Shown: positions 44,085-59,000 of the stretch, one piece after another
Layout of the letters: every line of letters begins with the position of its first letter
Position numbering within the stretch: the stretch's first letter is position 1
Made by a program: the position numbers and the translations under genes
Notes under the pieces: generated by a model
What the model saw: the letters and a program-made list of their open reading frames with translations, nothing else
Told to the model about the DNA's origin: nothing
Databases searched by the model: none
DNA from: Aphelenchoides besseyi
Taxonomy: Eukaryota; Nematoda; Chromadorea; Rhabditida; Aphelenchoididae
NCBI GenBank assembly: GCA_024699855.1
Contig: JAMPIQ010000003.1
Span: 2,542,001-2,606,000, forward strand
Reading direction: 5' to 3'
Length of the DNA: 64,000 bases

Positions 44085-47000
44085 ATGGGTACCGAGGGCT
44101 CGTCCGATGCTGGACGGCCTTCCATTTCGAGTTTGTTGGAACAAACAGACGAAGATGCCGACGAGGTTTTTCTGCTGATGCACGGTGATATTCGCGTGTC
44201 GCGAAATGTTCGTGCCAAATGGTTTTTCGATCACATCGGCAAACACGTGAAACTCAGCGACAATTTCAACGTGAGTATGTTGGTCGATATTTTTGGACGT
44301 TGTTTAGAGTCATGACGGAATCACAGTCGTCGGAATGCTGCCGAAGATCGTGACTGATCGTCCGGAATGTCCGTCGCCAACTCTACGGGTCTCCAAGAAC
44401 ACAACATTGACATATTTTTCTAATTGTTATCGCTTTGTATTTGTTTTGGATCTCAGTCCCTCAGCCTTTGCAGCTGTAGGTTTAGTCTATCAGTGATCAC
44501 CGTCAAAGTGTTTAGGATGAGTCGGGAGAAATTTGTTATCTTCGGATTTTCGAGAGCGTTGTCATTTGTTTACAGAATGTGGTTAAAAGTGTAAGTTGGA
44601 GATTAGTTGGATACATTGTTGAAGTTTAGTTCAAATTTCCTGGTGGATTGGTTATGTTTCGTCCACAGATTTACGCCACTTTCTGTGCGTTCAGTCCCTT
44701 TCTTTGTTTTACTGAAGACAGTGTAGGTTATCAGTCTTACGTTTAAAGTGATCCTATTACATTTAGGTTCTGTTGCAAGGAGTACACGTGACAGAAGAGA
44801 ACGTTCGAGTTGTAATCACGAACTTACGACGAAAATTCAATCAGTACATAAATAACCTGTGCACTTACTTTCAACCGTTTATTCGTGACTGGGCAGCTCA
44901 AAGACGCAAATTCAGATCGTTTGCTCGAGACGTCGAAGTGGCACTTTACGCCGATTCCCACTACTCAAGTAATCGACTACCACCGAAGATTGGAAACGTC
45001 GACAAATTCATCAGCGACTTTCGACTTCAAATTTCCGACACTCGATGTTCGGGTTTCGTTCAACCGGATTGGTCGTTGATTTCAATGTTACGTATGGGAC
45101 TTTTGGGTATTCAAATGCTGCAAGAGAACGCGCAATCACACTTGTTGATTGCAACTGATGGATGTTGTGCAATTCCGAACGAAGATGCGTTAGAGCAAAT
45201 GATCACACAACTTCGAAGCTACACAGTCACTTGTTCGTTCATCCAAACCGATTCGAGTAATCGAGGTGCAGCATTGGGACATGTGAGCTTTCCGGAACTA
45301 TTCAACTTTTTTTCAACGGCAACATTTGGCAAATTCATGTACACAAGCGAATTGATTGATGTTGAAACGGGACTTATGAACACGTATCATCGATCCCTTT
45401 TGTCGTGGAACTTTCAACGAGCCTGTGGACCAGAAATTGCGCCGTTGATGCCCGATTTCATTCAACCAAAAATGACAAGGTTTATTGTTATTTTCTCTAA
45501 CTGTTGAATCGAAATTTACAGAACGATTAAAACGCGACAATTTTATCACTACTACAAGACCAGTGTGTACAAGTTGCTTTACGTTCGCTTACGAGAAGGA
45601 TACACCATCAAAGACATCGATCATTTTGTATTGGACAACAAAGACATGATCAAATTGTATCTCACATTGCTGTGGAAACCGGACGCAACCATCGAATACG
45701 TGATTTCTGCACCATGGCGAAAGAACTTCCAGAAAGTGTACGTTTCATACTCTCAATTTTACATTCGGTGTTTAGAAGCAGGATTTTCGTGGAACTTTTT
45801 GTTGAAACAGCAACCATTCCGCTTCGTTTTCCTCGAGTTCAAACCGACGAAATGGAGAATCCGCTTCAGACGATTGAAAAGTAACCCATAGGTGCACTAA
45901 CAGTTACAGATATTGTTTTCCAGTTTGGTTGAAGTCGACAATCTCCTCATTCAAATGCACATGTTCAACTCGAATCCCGCTTATTACAATTTGCCGCGAA
46001 ATCTCGTCCAAAAGATTCCGCTTTTTGAGATGAAAGGCGGAGAAATTTTCGTCAACGATCGTTTCAACAAACCCAAATACCAACAGTTCGCTCAATTTTG
46101 GTTACCCGTTTGCATCATAAACGATAGCATGTGGTTTGTTCTTCGAAGAAACTCTCGAAGAAGACTTATTTTAAGGCAAAAGTGGGTTCATATGCAAACT
46201 CTTCGAGTGCTCATCACCGAGGACGATCCATTACCCAAGCGAATCTTTACGAAATCCGTCAACAACAATACTTTTGATCAAATTCAATGTCGAGGTGCTG
46301 GACGGCAACTATTGGAGCTGCTAAGTCAGAGGTCGACTTTTGTTCTACTCAACGATCAATGTTTTGTGAACATCTTATTCACGTGAGTCGATTTAGTTGC
46401 TCCAATTGATCTTTTACGTTTCAGTCGAGATCAACCGACTCCGCAGTACTTTTACGTTCTTCGCGTCATCTACGATTCACCGTGCATGATAATTAAGATC
46501 GCATTTTTGGGTGGAATGAGTGCGACGAAAAGAAACCAAGTAAACTCGAGATCTTCTTACATATGATTATTATGCTTATTGCAGATCATCAAGTCTATTC
46601 GTGAAGATATCACAGGGTTGACGATGCTTCGTACGACCGCCAATTACGTCAAATCAGAACGGACGTTAAGTTCCGACCGTAAACGCTGTCGGAAATCTCA
46701 ATCGTCGATTGAAAGACAAACCAGCGTGTCGTTGGTTCGTGTTGCTCGTTTATTTCAACGACCAATGGAGCGGATTCTCGTGCGTTATAGTCGAGTGCCG
46801 TTGGACGTTGCATCGATTATACGATTGGAAAACACGGCCAATGAAAACGAAATTCGTGAGATGATTATGCACAATGCAGTAACAAAATATCTGAGTTGTC
46901 GGTAACACAGTTCGTTCTAAGCTTAAATATTAAAGGGTTTCGTTTAGACGAATGGTTTGGGAACTGAAACCAACGTTTCCACGATTGCATGCGACTCCAA

Positions 47001-50000
47001 CGGCAACAATGGAGTTCATTTTGCAGTTGATTATTAAACGTCGTTTGAAACAAGGATTCAGTGTTGCGTACGGTGAAAACGGAATCGTGAACTTGATTCG
47101 TCAAGTCAACAGTCACAGTCGTTCCGGCACTCAATTGTCGAGGGTTGAGCAGTGTGTCATCTTCGGGCCTGTAATGACTGACACCGATCTTCCGCCGGCC
47201 GGACAGTAAGTTTTCATTCATTTTCTTAACAATTTTGTCTCGAATAGCTTGTCTTCCTTCAAAACCACTGCAACGTGTATTTCAGGTTTGACACCGTCGA
47301 TGAGATTGCCAACTACATCGATATTTTACGACGGGAAGCAGAATTGAGAGTGCGACCGAAGTCCTGGCCCCGGTTGGCGACAGAAGTTTGGTTGGAGCCA
47401 CAGGATCACATCGACCAAAATGTTTGCAGCGATGAAGAGTCGAACAGCGAGCGGATGCCGTACATCGACTTTGAAGAAACAACAAGAAAGCTAGTGAGTT
47501 AAAAGATCGTTTCAAATCTGCAGCAAACAACGAAAATTGATGTGTTTCTGATTAGTGACCCAAAACGTCCTTTGAGATTCGTATGTTTGAATGACCGTTG
47601 AATATGAAACCAATGAAGCAGCTGAATTGGGGTTCTTGCACTTTGCAGTTTTCCTTTTGCGTACTCTCTTTCAACTCATAAACCGCGTGTGGAATTGAAA
47701 CACGGAATTTGTAATTCGTTTGGTTGTGCAGGTGCACAAACGCGATCAAAATTCAACCGTCGAATTTGATGAATCGAGAGGGCAAATGGCTTGTTTCGCT
47801 ATTCTTAACCATAGACCAGAAGAGCGAGATTGTAAAACAGTTTGTTTTGGGGCACATCTAAAGTTCTAGTTGTCAATTAATCGAAAAGTGTGAAATGCAA
47901 AAGTGGAGTTTAGGATCTGACTGTAAACTCGAATTCAAGTGAGATTCTCTTTCTCCACTTTTACAAACATCACTTCGTTATTTGCTGCAGATTACTGAAA
48001 ACTAACAATCTATTGTTCGAATTTAGTTACTCAAAGAAGCGGATACGATCATACGCTCAATTTTCACTTTCGATCAGTTTATGCGAGCAGCTGAGTCGGG
48101 AATGTATGCCGAAGAAGCTCACGTATTGAACAAAGTGTCCAGTGTAATGACTCGAGAATCACTTTCGGGTGCCGTTGACTCCTACAAAGACGTTTTCGAT
48201 CCGAAAGCGTTGATGGATAATGCGGATACACGTGCATTTATGTTACTACCGGGCTTAGGATATTGTAGGTGTTCAACGTTTTCGTTGACATTATGGCTTA
48301 CGTTTTTAGCTGAAACTGAGAGCAGCATTCACGTGGACGCGCGATTAGAAAGTCTGCTGAAATACGTTCAAGCCGAACTGATGAAATACTGTGATTGTTG
48401 TGTGGATGCATTGGACGATGCGTTTCTTTGGGACATAGTCGAGACATGTGAAGAACATTTCGGAATCAATCGCTTCTTTTCTCCGGATAATGCGGCCGTC
48501 GATGATCCACAAAGTGGAACACAATCACAACCATCGCTGCTTAACAATCGACTAGTTCAAGACTCACCACAACGAAATTTACAACGTAAGCGCAACTTCT
48601 CCAACGGTTCATCGGCCGAAAGCGAGCGTTCGAATGCTTCGGTAAGTTGATCAGCAAAGATTTTCACGCATTTTTGTGTTTAAGTACTCAACAACAAATA
48701 ATCGCATGTCCGGCGGTCCAAATTCGCCGGTTTCTGAATTCGTTTTCGACGAAGATTCCCAATTGATGATCGGATCAAAGCCCTTCGACTCGCCGTTAAG
48801 TCGTTCAATTACAGCATTTGGTGCTGAAAACGATCCGTTCAGTGTTGCTGCCGATGCCGCTAGTGCTGCGTTGAGTGGACTTCAAGCGGAACTCGAAAAC
48901 ATCCATCAACGAGCAACTTCAATACCCGGAAATGCTTCTTCTGATTCGGAAGACAACTTCACGTTCGATGAGTACACAATACAAACCAATGACATTCTTT
49001 ACGATTCCCAAACAACAAGCAATCCTCAAAACGCGACTTCAACCGCCGCTGCTTCGTTCATCACTCCCGACTTGTTGAATGCTTTTGATCAAGCAATTGC
49101 CTTCTCATCGTCATCACTTTCCGGACTGACTGGAAAGACATCGAACAGTCCACCCGCAAACTCTCCGACTATTCGAATTGAAGGAGCGAAGAAAGAACGT
49201 CGAATCAACTCGACAACCGACGAAGAACAATCCGTGACAACAACGGACGACAGATCGAAGCGAATGCCTGGAGATCGGTCGAGAAATCCGAGTGGAGTGA
49301 ACAGGACGGAAAAGAAGATAAGCCGTGAAGACGAACGACAACGACATGATAGCGATTCGCCGGGACCAAAAACCGACGACGAAGCTTTTCATTTCGATCG
49401 AACATCTCGGCCACAACATGTCGATTGGCAAGCAAAAGAAGAAGAAAAAGCCGAAGCAATCAAGAAGTTTCCTCCAATCCCATTGGGCGGTTTCGGTGTT
49501 TATGTTCGTCGTTTAAATTCTCATCGATTAATTCTTTATTTTGTGCCAAAGAACGCTAAAACAGTTCGACTTCTGATGCCACACGTGACCAACGCCTTTC
49601 CGGTGTTTTCTTACTATGTGGATAAGCTTCGAATGTCACAAAATTTCGTGGAATTTGGCGGAAGCAACACGGGACCACATCGAAGAATTCGAACAATTGT
49701 CGAAGATTACACACAAAAAGCTCATATGTCAACATTGGCACATTTGAATCAGCAGTTGCACGATCGTCTAGTTCAGGAATGCACGAAAATGAACGACATA
49801 GACGGCGAAGAAGTACCGTTGGATGAATTCTTTCTTCGAGCTTTGGATTCGAGTTTACGAGCGCCGCTTGAACCGACGAACTTTCAACTGACAAATTTCG
49901 ATCTTCGTTCATATTCTGAGAGAGTGTTTGAAGAGTACATCTTTACGAAAGCATTCATCGCAGCAACGTTCTCTTCGCTCGGCCAATCAGTTGCCATTCC

Positions 50001-53000
50001 GATGGAGGTGCTACGAGAAGCGACAGAAATTCGTTGTGATCACGTCTCATTGGAATTGGGATCAATTCATTCGATTATTCAATCTTGTTGTTTGCATCTT
50101 CAAGTCTACGAACAACTACCTAACAAACTGACTTGCTCATCAGCAGCGTTGGATCCGTTGACTTTGAGTCCAATACCTCCACCGGCCGTCATTCGACCTC
50201 TTTCACCGCGTCGATTCTTCCGTTTCGTCAACGGTTGCTTGTCATCATCTGACTCGTGGACAGAGACGTTTCGTAAACTTCTTCAATTGCATAGCTTCAA
50301 ACCGGTACCTGGACTGCCCGACTACTATTTCTTTTGGCCGTACAGGAAAGCGGTTCTACGTTTCGCAAATGTCGACGATGTTTCGACGGAGTTTGCAGAC
50401 GTGTTCAGGGCAATTGGCGATCATCCGACGTTTGCAATCAGCGACAATGACGAAGAAGCCCGAAGGCGCAGCGAATCGGGAAGTCGAATTTTAGCCGAAG
50501 CAGGAAATGCGACTCAACTCTCGCCTTCAGACATCTGTCCGTTGTTTATTCAAATGAACGTTGGAGTTATGAGTCCCGATGGCCAAATGGAAACATCTCC
50601 AATTTCGAATATTCCAAATTGTCTGCGTCAGTTGGCTGATCGCTGCTCAACTCGTGTTCTACAATTGGAAACCGAAGGACTAACCGGTCAATCGATGCGA
50701 GTTGCCGTTGACTTGTACGTTCTCACGTGGCCGTTGCCCAGTCAATGTCCATTTCGAGTCGTAGATCCGCATTTGGTTTACGCTCGTTATCAGGAGACTC
50801 AAAGCCAACTCGCTTTGTTGCAACGAAATCCCGATCGACGTCGTCGTTGGTTCTTAGAAGTGCCGAGACGTGATAACAAACGAAAACGCCGAAAACGATC
50901 ATCGTCGAACACTACAACATCAACGAACTCATCGCCCACCATAGTGAATGAATCGATTAACAGCGACGAAGAGGCCGAGAAAGAGAGTACGAGTGGAGAA
51001 GAAGAAGAAGAGAAACGTTTCCGGCGACTTCATTTGCAAAGCAGTGACAGTAGTGATACGGAGAGCGACAACGAAGCTCAAGACTCCAATATGTTTACCA
51101 TCGAAAACGATCAGCTGGAAAACTTGAAACGTGCCGAACAAGAACGTCAATTCATCAGCGAAATACGAAACGCCAAACCGTCTAAACGTACAACCGACTT
51201 CTTGGCCCAATTACCGCGTGTTGAACACTACGCCATTAAACGATTACAACTGGCAATCAAACGTCTGATTTCATCGGAACTTGTTTTCAATTGGTCACGC
51301 GAATGCGAACATCTGAGTCCACAACCATCTCGTCGATTAATCGACACCACTTGTCGCTTCATCACACGAGTTGCGCAACCGAATGACAACGTGAGTTTTA
51401 AAGATCTATTTTCTACGTTTGTGTTTCAGCAACTGATTTCTTCGTCCGTTTGTACGGAAGCGATTTTCAATTCGTGTATTCGCACTGTTGTGCTAACCGG
51501 CGATGCGATCAACGGAATCAGTCGATTGTGTGAACGTTTGGAATGCGCGAAAATCGATTACGTTCGTTTGCGACGCTTTAATCCACGAGATTTGTGTATC
51601 GACGACTCGGTGATAGACGATGAGATTCGTTTCGTTGACGGTCGTTCAAATTTCGACGATGAAGAAGAAAATGAACCGCATTTCAAGTCGAGGACAAGAA
51701 GCGAACGAAACTCCGATTCTCCAATATTCTTTTACGCTTGTGGAGTCGACGATGTTCCAAACTTCGACGACTACTTCATTTCTTCTCAACTCAACGCCGC
51801 CGGACCTCAAGAGCCGTTCCGTGAACCACCGACCATCGCTCCATCATCTTCTCATCATCACATTCATTCACCGGCTGCACAAGCTCATACGATTGCTCTT
51901 TCGACTTCGCCAGCCAATTCAACGATTACCGCAAAATCAATGGACTCGCCGGTTAAGAAGTTGAGCACTACTGAATCGCCGATCAAAACATCGTCTACTG
52001 ATCGCCGACGAAGACGAGCTTCAAGTTGTGGACCCGCATTCGACAAGAAAGTATACGGCGTATCGGATTCGTCAAGTGAACTCTCGGAGGCTTCTGAAAG
52101 TGAAACCGCTTACGATACGATCTTCACTTTGAATGACGCTGCACGTCAACAAAAGGATAATTCAGAAGCTAGTCGTCGTGTCTTACCAATCGAGAAACGT
52201 GGCAAGCTTCAACGACAACTGAGTACTCGCTATGCATCAACCGACTCCATTCATGCATCATCATCAGCCGATGAAATGGAAATAACCGTTTCGTCTGCTC
52301 GAAGTGGTCGCTCAACACCGAAGAGTCTTGATTTCGATTCCGTTGCTGGAAGCAGTGGAACGTGGATTGCTAGTGATCAAGTAGTCGGTGGTCAGGACGC
52401 GCCAAATGGACCGATAGAGCGAACAAAACGTCTAAGTGATGAGTCGGTTCGAGCCGCAGAAATGCGCTCCGGATTTCCGTTGAATTGGCTGGTTGCTTGT
52501 GGAGTTTATTCCGGTAATAAAAAGTGAATTTGAATGCCAAACAACTTTGTTTCAGGTGAGGAGTCTCTTTATGCCCAAAAACGAGAACCTCATCTTCACG
52601 ATTTCTGGCTCATTTTCAAATTGGAACACTCGGATGTGACATCAAATGTCACCGTATACTTCATTCGGCGGTAAATAGCTAGAAGCACTAATTTACAGAA
52701 ATGAATTTAGTTCCGACTCTCCACATAAAATGCTCGTTCGCAGTGCTTTACGGGTTTTGGATGAACAGATCAGAATTGTCAATCAACAACTGTTGTTGGA
52801 TACGATGCAGAAAACCGAAGAGTGCGATCAGCTTTTGATTGATAATCCCGATTCGAGCAGCGAACCAAAACCAATTCATCGACCAATGACTTTCTACAAA
52901 ACGGACAGAAGTGGACGACGAAAAGCGTTTGAGATTCCTTGTGCTGATGAATCGGAACGTTATCGTCAAGAAACAACAACTCGTAAGCTTTTAAATCAAA

Positions 53001-56000
53001 TGTTGTTTTCAAGTGGCTTTGTAGATCTATCCGAAGAAGAACCACAATCCAATGATTCCGATTTGCTGCAAAGTGCACGTTTCAAATTTCCACCTGGTCA
53101 CTTTGCTTGTGATGTGGTTTGGTTTCATTGGTTTCAAATTCATCCACGACTCCAACCACATGCTCGTTATCTAAGTGGTTCCGTCGACACGGGTTTCCGA
53201 ACACTTCAGTTGGCATTAGAGCGTTTTGCCGTTAAGAATCGACAGAATTTGTACGTTTTTCGAGAACAAAAAGTCGACAACGTGGTTTATCTTCGACTCT
53301 ACGCAAACGAACCAGAAACCTTTCGCGTTTTCACTCAACCACCTTACACTCAATCGCCTTCAGTACCTGCAAATTCACGGCCTCATAGTCATGTATTGTT
53401 GGCGGTTCATGGAGTTGAGAAGCCAAGTGACGAAATCACGGATCTGCTACGGAAGATGTTGGAACGTCGTTTGGATACACGCACATTAACCGAAATACAA
53501 GATCTATTGTTGAAGAACGCACAAGCTCGTTTGGATGTCAGTGATGCGCGATTTATTCAAAAAGATCCTATTTCGCCGACTGCAACCTTCTTCTATACGA
53601 TTCCAACATCTATCAACGGTCTTTTGCGGCCATTGATTTACTATTTCGAACAACAAGCTCTTGCGTTCTCAATCGTACCGCATTTCCGTGAACATACCGG
53701 CAATCAAACAACTGGTACAACCAATCAAAAATGTTCGACTTATGGTCAATCCGGACTTTCTCATTGTTATCATCATCCAGCAACGGCATTTGTATCTCAT
53801 ACTCCAACAGGTCTTCCAGAAAATCCAAACGGCTATGCTCCACTTTTCTTTCTTCTAAATCGACCGCCAACTGAAGGACGACGAGACATTGGATTGGCGT
53901 GTATTGAAGTTCGTTTATGCTAAGTATTGAGCTGATGTTTGTTCATTTAGGCAAAAATTCTGGACCCCGATTTGCAGCCGATTTCTAAAACAAGTTCATC
54001 AACCTCGAATTTATCTCACTCCACTCGTCAAGTTCTTCTCTATCCATCAAGACCTAAAGCGAATGCTCGTGAACGATTAGACAAATGGCTTTCGCAAACA
54101 AAAACTCGACGCGTAAAAATACCAAACTGCCAATCAGGTTCGAACATTGATACCAAATCGCTTTACGATTTTCGTTTTCAGATGCTCCAAACAACACTGC
54201 TTACTTGCAACTGTCCGTATGGGAAAACGGTAAAGTTGACATGAACGAAGTGGCTGAGCGTTTTCGTCTTTGTCTTCAACAAGCCATTTGCGACGTCTAC
54301 ACTGAATTTGGTCTTCTATCAATGCCTATTCTTGAGAACTCACCAGCACCACAACTATTGACCCAACCAAGTTTGCCGTCAGTTGAAAGTGCTCCAGCAA
54401 ACATTCATCAAAATGTCAAATCACCACCTCGTCCAATTCAAAGTGCAGGTGCGGCTCCTGCGACTTCAACACCAACCTTACAATCGCAATCGAACAACGA
54501 GCTTCATACGTTGACATCTTGGAGTGATCCGCCAATCACTTTGGACGATGCATTTCTGAGTCGTGCAGCTGCAGCAATTACTGACAAATTCAATTTACAC
54601 GGCTCGAACTCATCACTTAATGCATCGACAATCACCGCCACATCATCAACCGGTGATTTGGATTCGTTCACAACAACAAGCAGTCAAGCGGTGTTTCCTT
54701 GTCATCAGCACGAAGATCGTTTGCCGGTTGCGAAGTCCGGACGTCAATCGAGTGGAAGCGGTATTTTTCGAACGACAAAAACCGCTGAAGAGTTTCGACC
54801 TGGTCGCTTGTCATCAGTTGGAGCTCAGCCATCACAATCGCTATTTACGGCCGCCGCAGCAGCAATTTCAAGTCGTGCAACCGCAGTCAAACGCGGTCCA
54901 TCACAGCCAGCGCAACCCACGACTCCAACCAAAACGACCTCACCACCGTTCATGTCTGTAAATAACAGTCGAACATCATTGACATCGGCAACAAGCATCG
55001 GACGTCTTTCATCCGGAGCTAATCCTCAAAGTCCCACTCCGTTGATTAACACCGCCGAATGGTTACGCCCCGATTTTGCACGAACTGCTGCCGATTGGTT
55101 GGATTTCGTCGCTACAACTGCACGTTCACCTGAAACATCAAATTTACCGTCTGTTGTTCGACGTTTCGTATTTGAAGTAGAAAACGAAAACACAGTACGT
55201 CGAGTTCTGCATATCATTCACGAACAAATTCGTCAAACTTATTCGACTGAACGAATCGTCTTTTGTCGCGGCTCAACTTCGACTCCCGGTGGTCATACAA
55301 CCGAATTTTCGTTTGCTGGCGGTGGCCAAACGACCGGTCGACGACTTCAAGCTTTGCATTCAGCCACCTCACTGCTGGAACCTTTCGAACGGGATATTGG
55401 TCGTGTTGTTAGTGATCGTGAAATGAACTCGAATACAGAAACTGAGGAGGACATCGACACAAATGCTCTGATAACTATTGCCGACGATGACGAGGAATCA
55501 GAAGTTGAATTGGCAGTTTTGGCTTTTAACGAACGAGAGTTTCTTGATTCAATTTCGCGTATCGGATATCCACAACCACGTGGTCGAACCTCAACCTTAC
55601 TGTCCGAAAGTTTGTTGAATTTGTGTACTCCAGCATCTCGAGAATCTCAGCTTCAGTTCTATCCACCATTCAAAGGTCACTTTATTTTATTCACTATCTT
55701 TTTATCGTTCGATTTCAGAGCCCTACATTCCAAGACAACGACTTCTGTTCTTGGTGGTTCGTGGTCGTGAATCGGCAATCACTCTATTTCTCTACAACTA
55801 CGCTCCGGAAGTTTGTGAAACGACTCGAGATCTTGTGCAACGAACAGTTCTTTGGCACAACGCTCGTTCTCGTTTGCTACGTGATATTGGAGTACAAAAA
55901 CTCGGAGTCACGCACCTGATTCCGCAGCCAGATTTTGATTTGGAACGCAATCCCTACTTGCTGCTAACGTGCATGGAACCGGAAGCACTGATAAGACACG

Positions 56001-59000
56001 AGCTTCCACCAGAGGATCTTAAGATGCCTGATTTCTCGCGAGTACCACGAAAATACGCTCAACTCTTCTTCAAACTCTATCGCTTTGCCGGTAAGTTTAT
56101 CTAACAAACGATCAGCTGAAAGATAAAGAGTGTAGAACGCTTGTTACAATTTTAACAAACTGGATCGCAAATTTCAGAGCCTGCATTTGTTGCCAAAAAC
56201 TTTAGTACCGATCCGTTCGAAGATCAAACGCAACAGATGTTGACGTTGCGTGAAGACATTAAAGCCAAGTTGAATGATCATCGACTTTTCCACGAAATTC
56301 ATCAACATCTGCTGCAAGGAAAAGCGACCTTGCACGAAGAGGTTCTGCATCGAATAACTGCACGTTCTCATCACGCTCATTACGTTCAATCACCACTTCT
56401 GCTCTTTACTTCTTGGCGCTGTCGAATTGCGGCAATTCGTCAGAACTTGTCGTCGATCATCGATGCGACCGGCATTCAAGCGGAGGTTGGACAACGAGTG
56501 AATGTGAACGAAAAACGAACGAGCACCGATGGACCTCCATCGCCGGTTCGACCAACCGCTTCAAACCGTTTTGTTTTGTCGAAACCAACTGCTCGTACCG
56601 CGCCCACTGCTGCAATTTTGTCGGTTCCCAATCAAACATCATATGGAAAAGGACGATCAAAGACGTTAAAGTGAGTGCATTGTCGACACTCTTTCTCATT
56701 GTTTTCAGTGTTGCTCCTGTACCAACACTCAAACAGTATATGAAACGGCCGGCAGCAAGCGTTGTTCGAGAACCATCACCGTCAACAACCAATGGATCTC
56801 GTTCTTCCAATGGAATCGGTTTTCGTACTATTGAACAGGAATTGTGTTTATTGAAAGTTCAATACATGTTGGTTGCCGATTATGTCGAGTATCTGCAGAC
56901 AATCGGATTGAAATTGCTCTCAATTCGAAGTGTAAACTCGCATTCCACAACTTATAATTTAAACTATACTCCTGAATGCACAGAACCACCGCACGTTTGG
57001 TTGTACGCTGCTCGACAGGGCGGAATCATATTCGCAAATGTTACCTTCGTTGAACCCTACTTCTCAGTGAAATTCCTATTCTGGAACGCATCACAATTGA
57101 ACGACAACTTGTATCCGCTGGTTTGTTAGCAAATAGAATCGAATTGATGGGTCAGAGTTTCAGAGAACAATCTCAGCAGATGCATTGGAAGAAATGCGAG
57201 AAGTCGAATTGCTTAAGAACGATCTTATTCAACGCTGTCACGTTCACTCGTTCACTTACGACTTCCATGTTAGTTCGAAGAACAAAAGCGAATTGCAATC
57301 CTTTGGTTTTTAGCTTCGAATGGTTTCAACGTACTTAACTGGAGGTTCACAAGTGCTATTCAATCCCGGCTACAATACTCACGCGTTTTTAATCGATTTC
57401 CTTCGCTATTACAATCAACGTCCACCGTATTCTCGTGACTGTGTTTACGAGGAACGTGCTGTTTTCCAACCGTTACGAGTGAGCGGACACACCGTTTGGG
57501 ACTATTTTCTGAGCAACGATCAACATTTCGGTTGGAACGTCGTGCGAATCAAAATGATGAACAATACAGAAACCGATGAGTTCATGTTGATTTCCAAAGA
57601 AACACGCGAAATCTCCGGTCATTCCTATCAGCTGATTTGCGTCGTCTTAAACGACATGAAACCATCGTCTTTGCAAGAAAACAAGATCGAATTGAAATTG
57701 TACGTTCTCATGGTCTCCGATGACATCAAATTTCCCTTGCCCGACAACACGAATTTAAGTTCAACTGCTAACACTCGACCGAGATTAGAGAGTGGAAAGT
57801 TTTCGCGTTTCAATCCAACTCCCGAAGTCAACTTCGTTATGAGTCCAGTTTTGCCTCCAAAACCGATGACTAAACAGTCGGGCGACAGCTCCAATTCAAG
57901 GTTAGTTATAATCAAATATCTCGACAGATATCTTATTTTAGCGGTAATAGTGAATATACACGAGTCGACTGCGCACAATCACCAAATTATCTGTTAACAA
58001 GCGACAACAAAACAGCAAATAGCAATTCTGGTGGTCATATTTCGCGTCTTGACTCTCACAATCAAACGTTGGCAGAACAAGATCTTCCCGCGTTGGATCA
58101 GCTGATAGCAATGTCAACTGATGAGTATGCAAATGCTTACAATTGCTCCTTTAAGTGATCATTTTCAGATTGATGTACGACGTTGGCTTGTTGAATCCTT
58201 CTTCGGCGTGCAGTACATCACCCGACAACAAGTCAGCTGAGGAATCGAACTCGAAATCTTCTTCCGATTCAATTGCAAGTCCCATTCTACTAGCAAGTAG
58301 TCCTCAGAATAGTGATTCACTTGACTTTCGACGACGCTGCACGAGTGGTGATTCCGTACAACAAAAGGGTCAGCTTCCGTTAACAAAACCGATTGGTGAT
58401 AATCAGTTCAATCTGTCAACATCAAAATCGGAAATTCAATCAGACAAACATTTAAGTGGTGGAACGACATCTAACGTTCGATCTTCTTCATCGGATGCTC
58501 GATCAAAATTTGCTAAAACAGGACGAAGAAGTATAGAACAATTGTAGTGATCATGTGTTCGGTTTATTATTTCCAGATAGTGAAATTCCGATGAGTGGAC
58601 GTCAACTTAGTGGCTCACTGACGAGACTCGATTTTCACAACGCTCTCGACGATGTTTGGCGCTCTCCACCCGCAACTGAAAAACAAGCGAACACCGAAAA
58701 TGTCGACGATTCTTCAGCCGAATTTTCAATTCAAAAAGTTCCTCTTCGACGGCATCGTCAACCGTTTATTGACTACGTAATGAGTAAGTTGATTATGTCC
58801 GATGGTTGCTTATTCGATGTTTAGAACGAAATACGGACGTTGTTCTCGCACATGAACAGGTCACTTATGTTCACTACCAATCGAGTCAGCAAGTTCGTCT
58901 TCAACATCTGTTGGAAGAAACTTCGAAGATCAAAAAAAGTGAACTGGAAACTTTTGTTTACGAAGCCGAAAAGAACTGTTATGTGAATTCGGTAAGTTCA

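Noticed and set aside
47552..47749. Nested minus-strand gene in the long SZT2 intron
   Set aside because: The 65-codon frame has no ATG supported by context, no signal peptide or family resemblance, and no accompanying exons.
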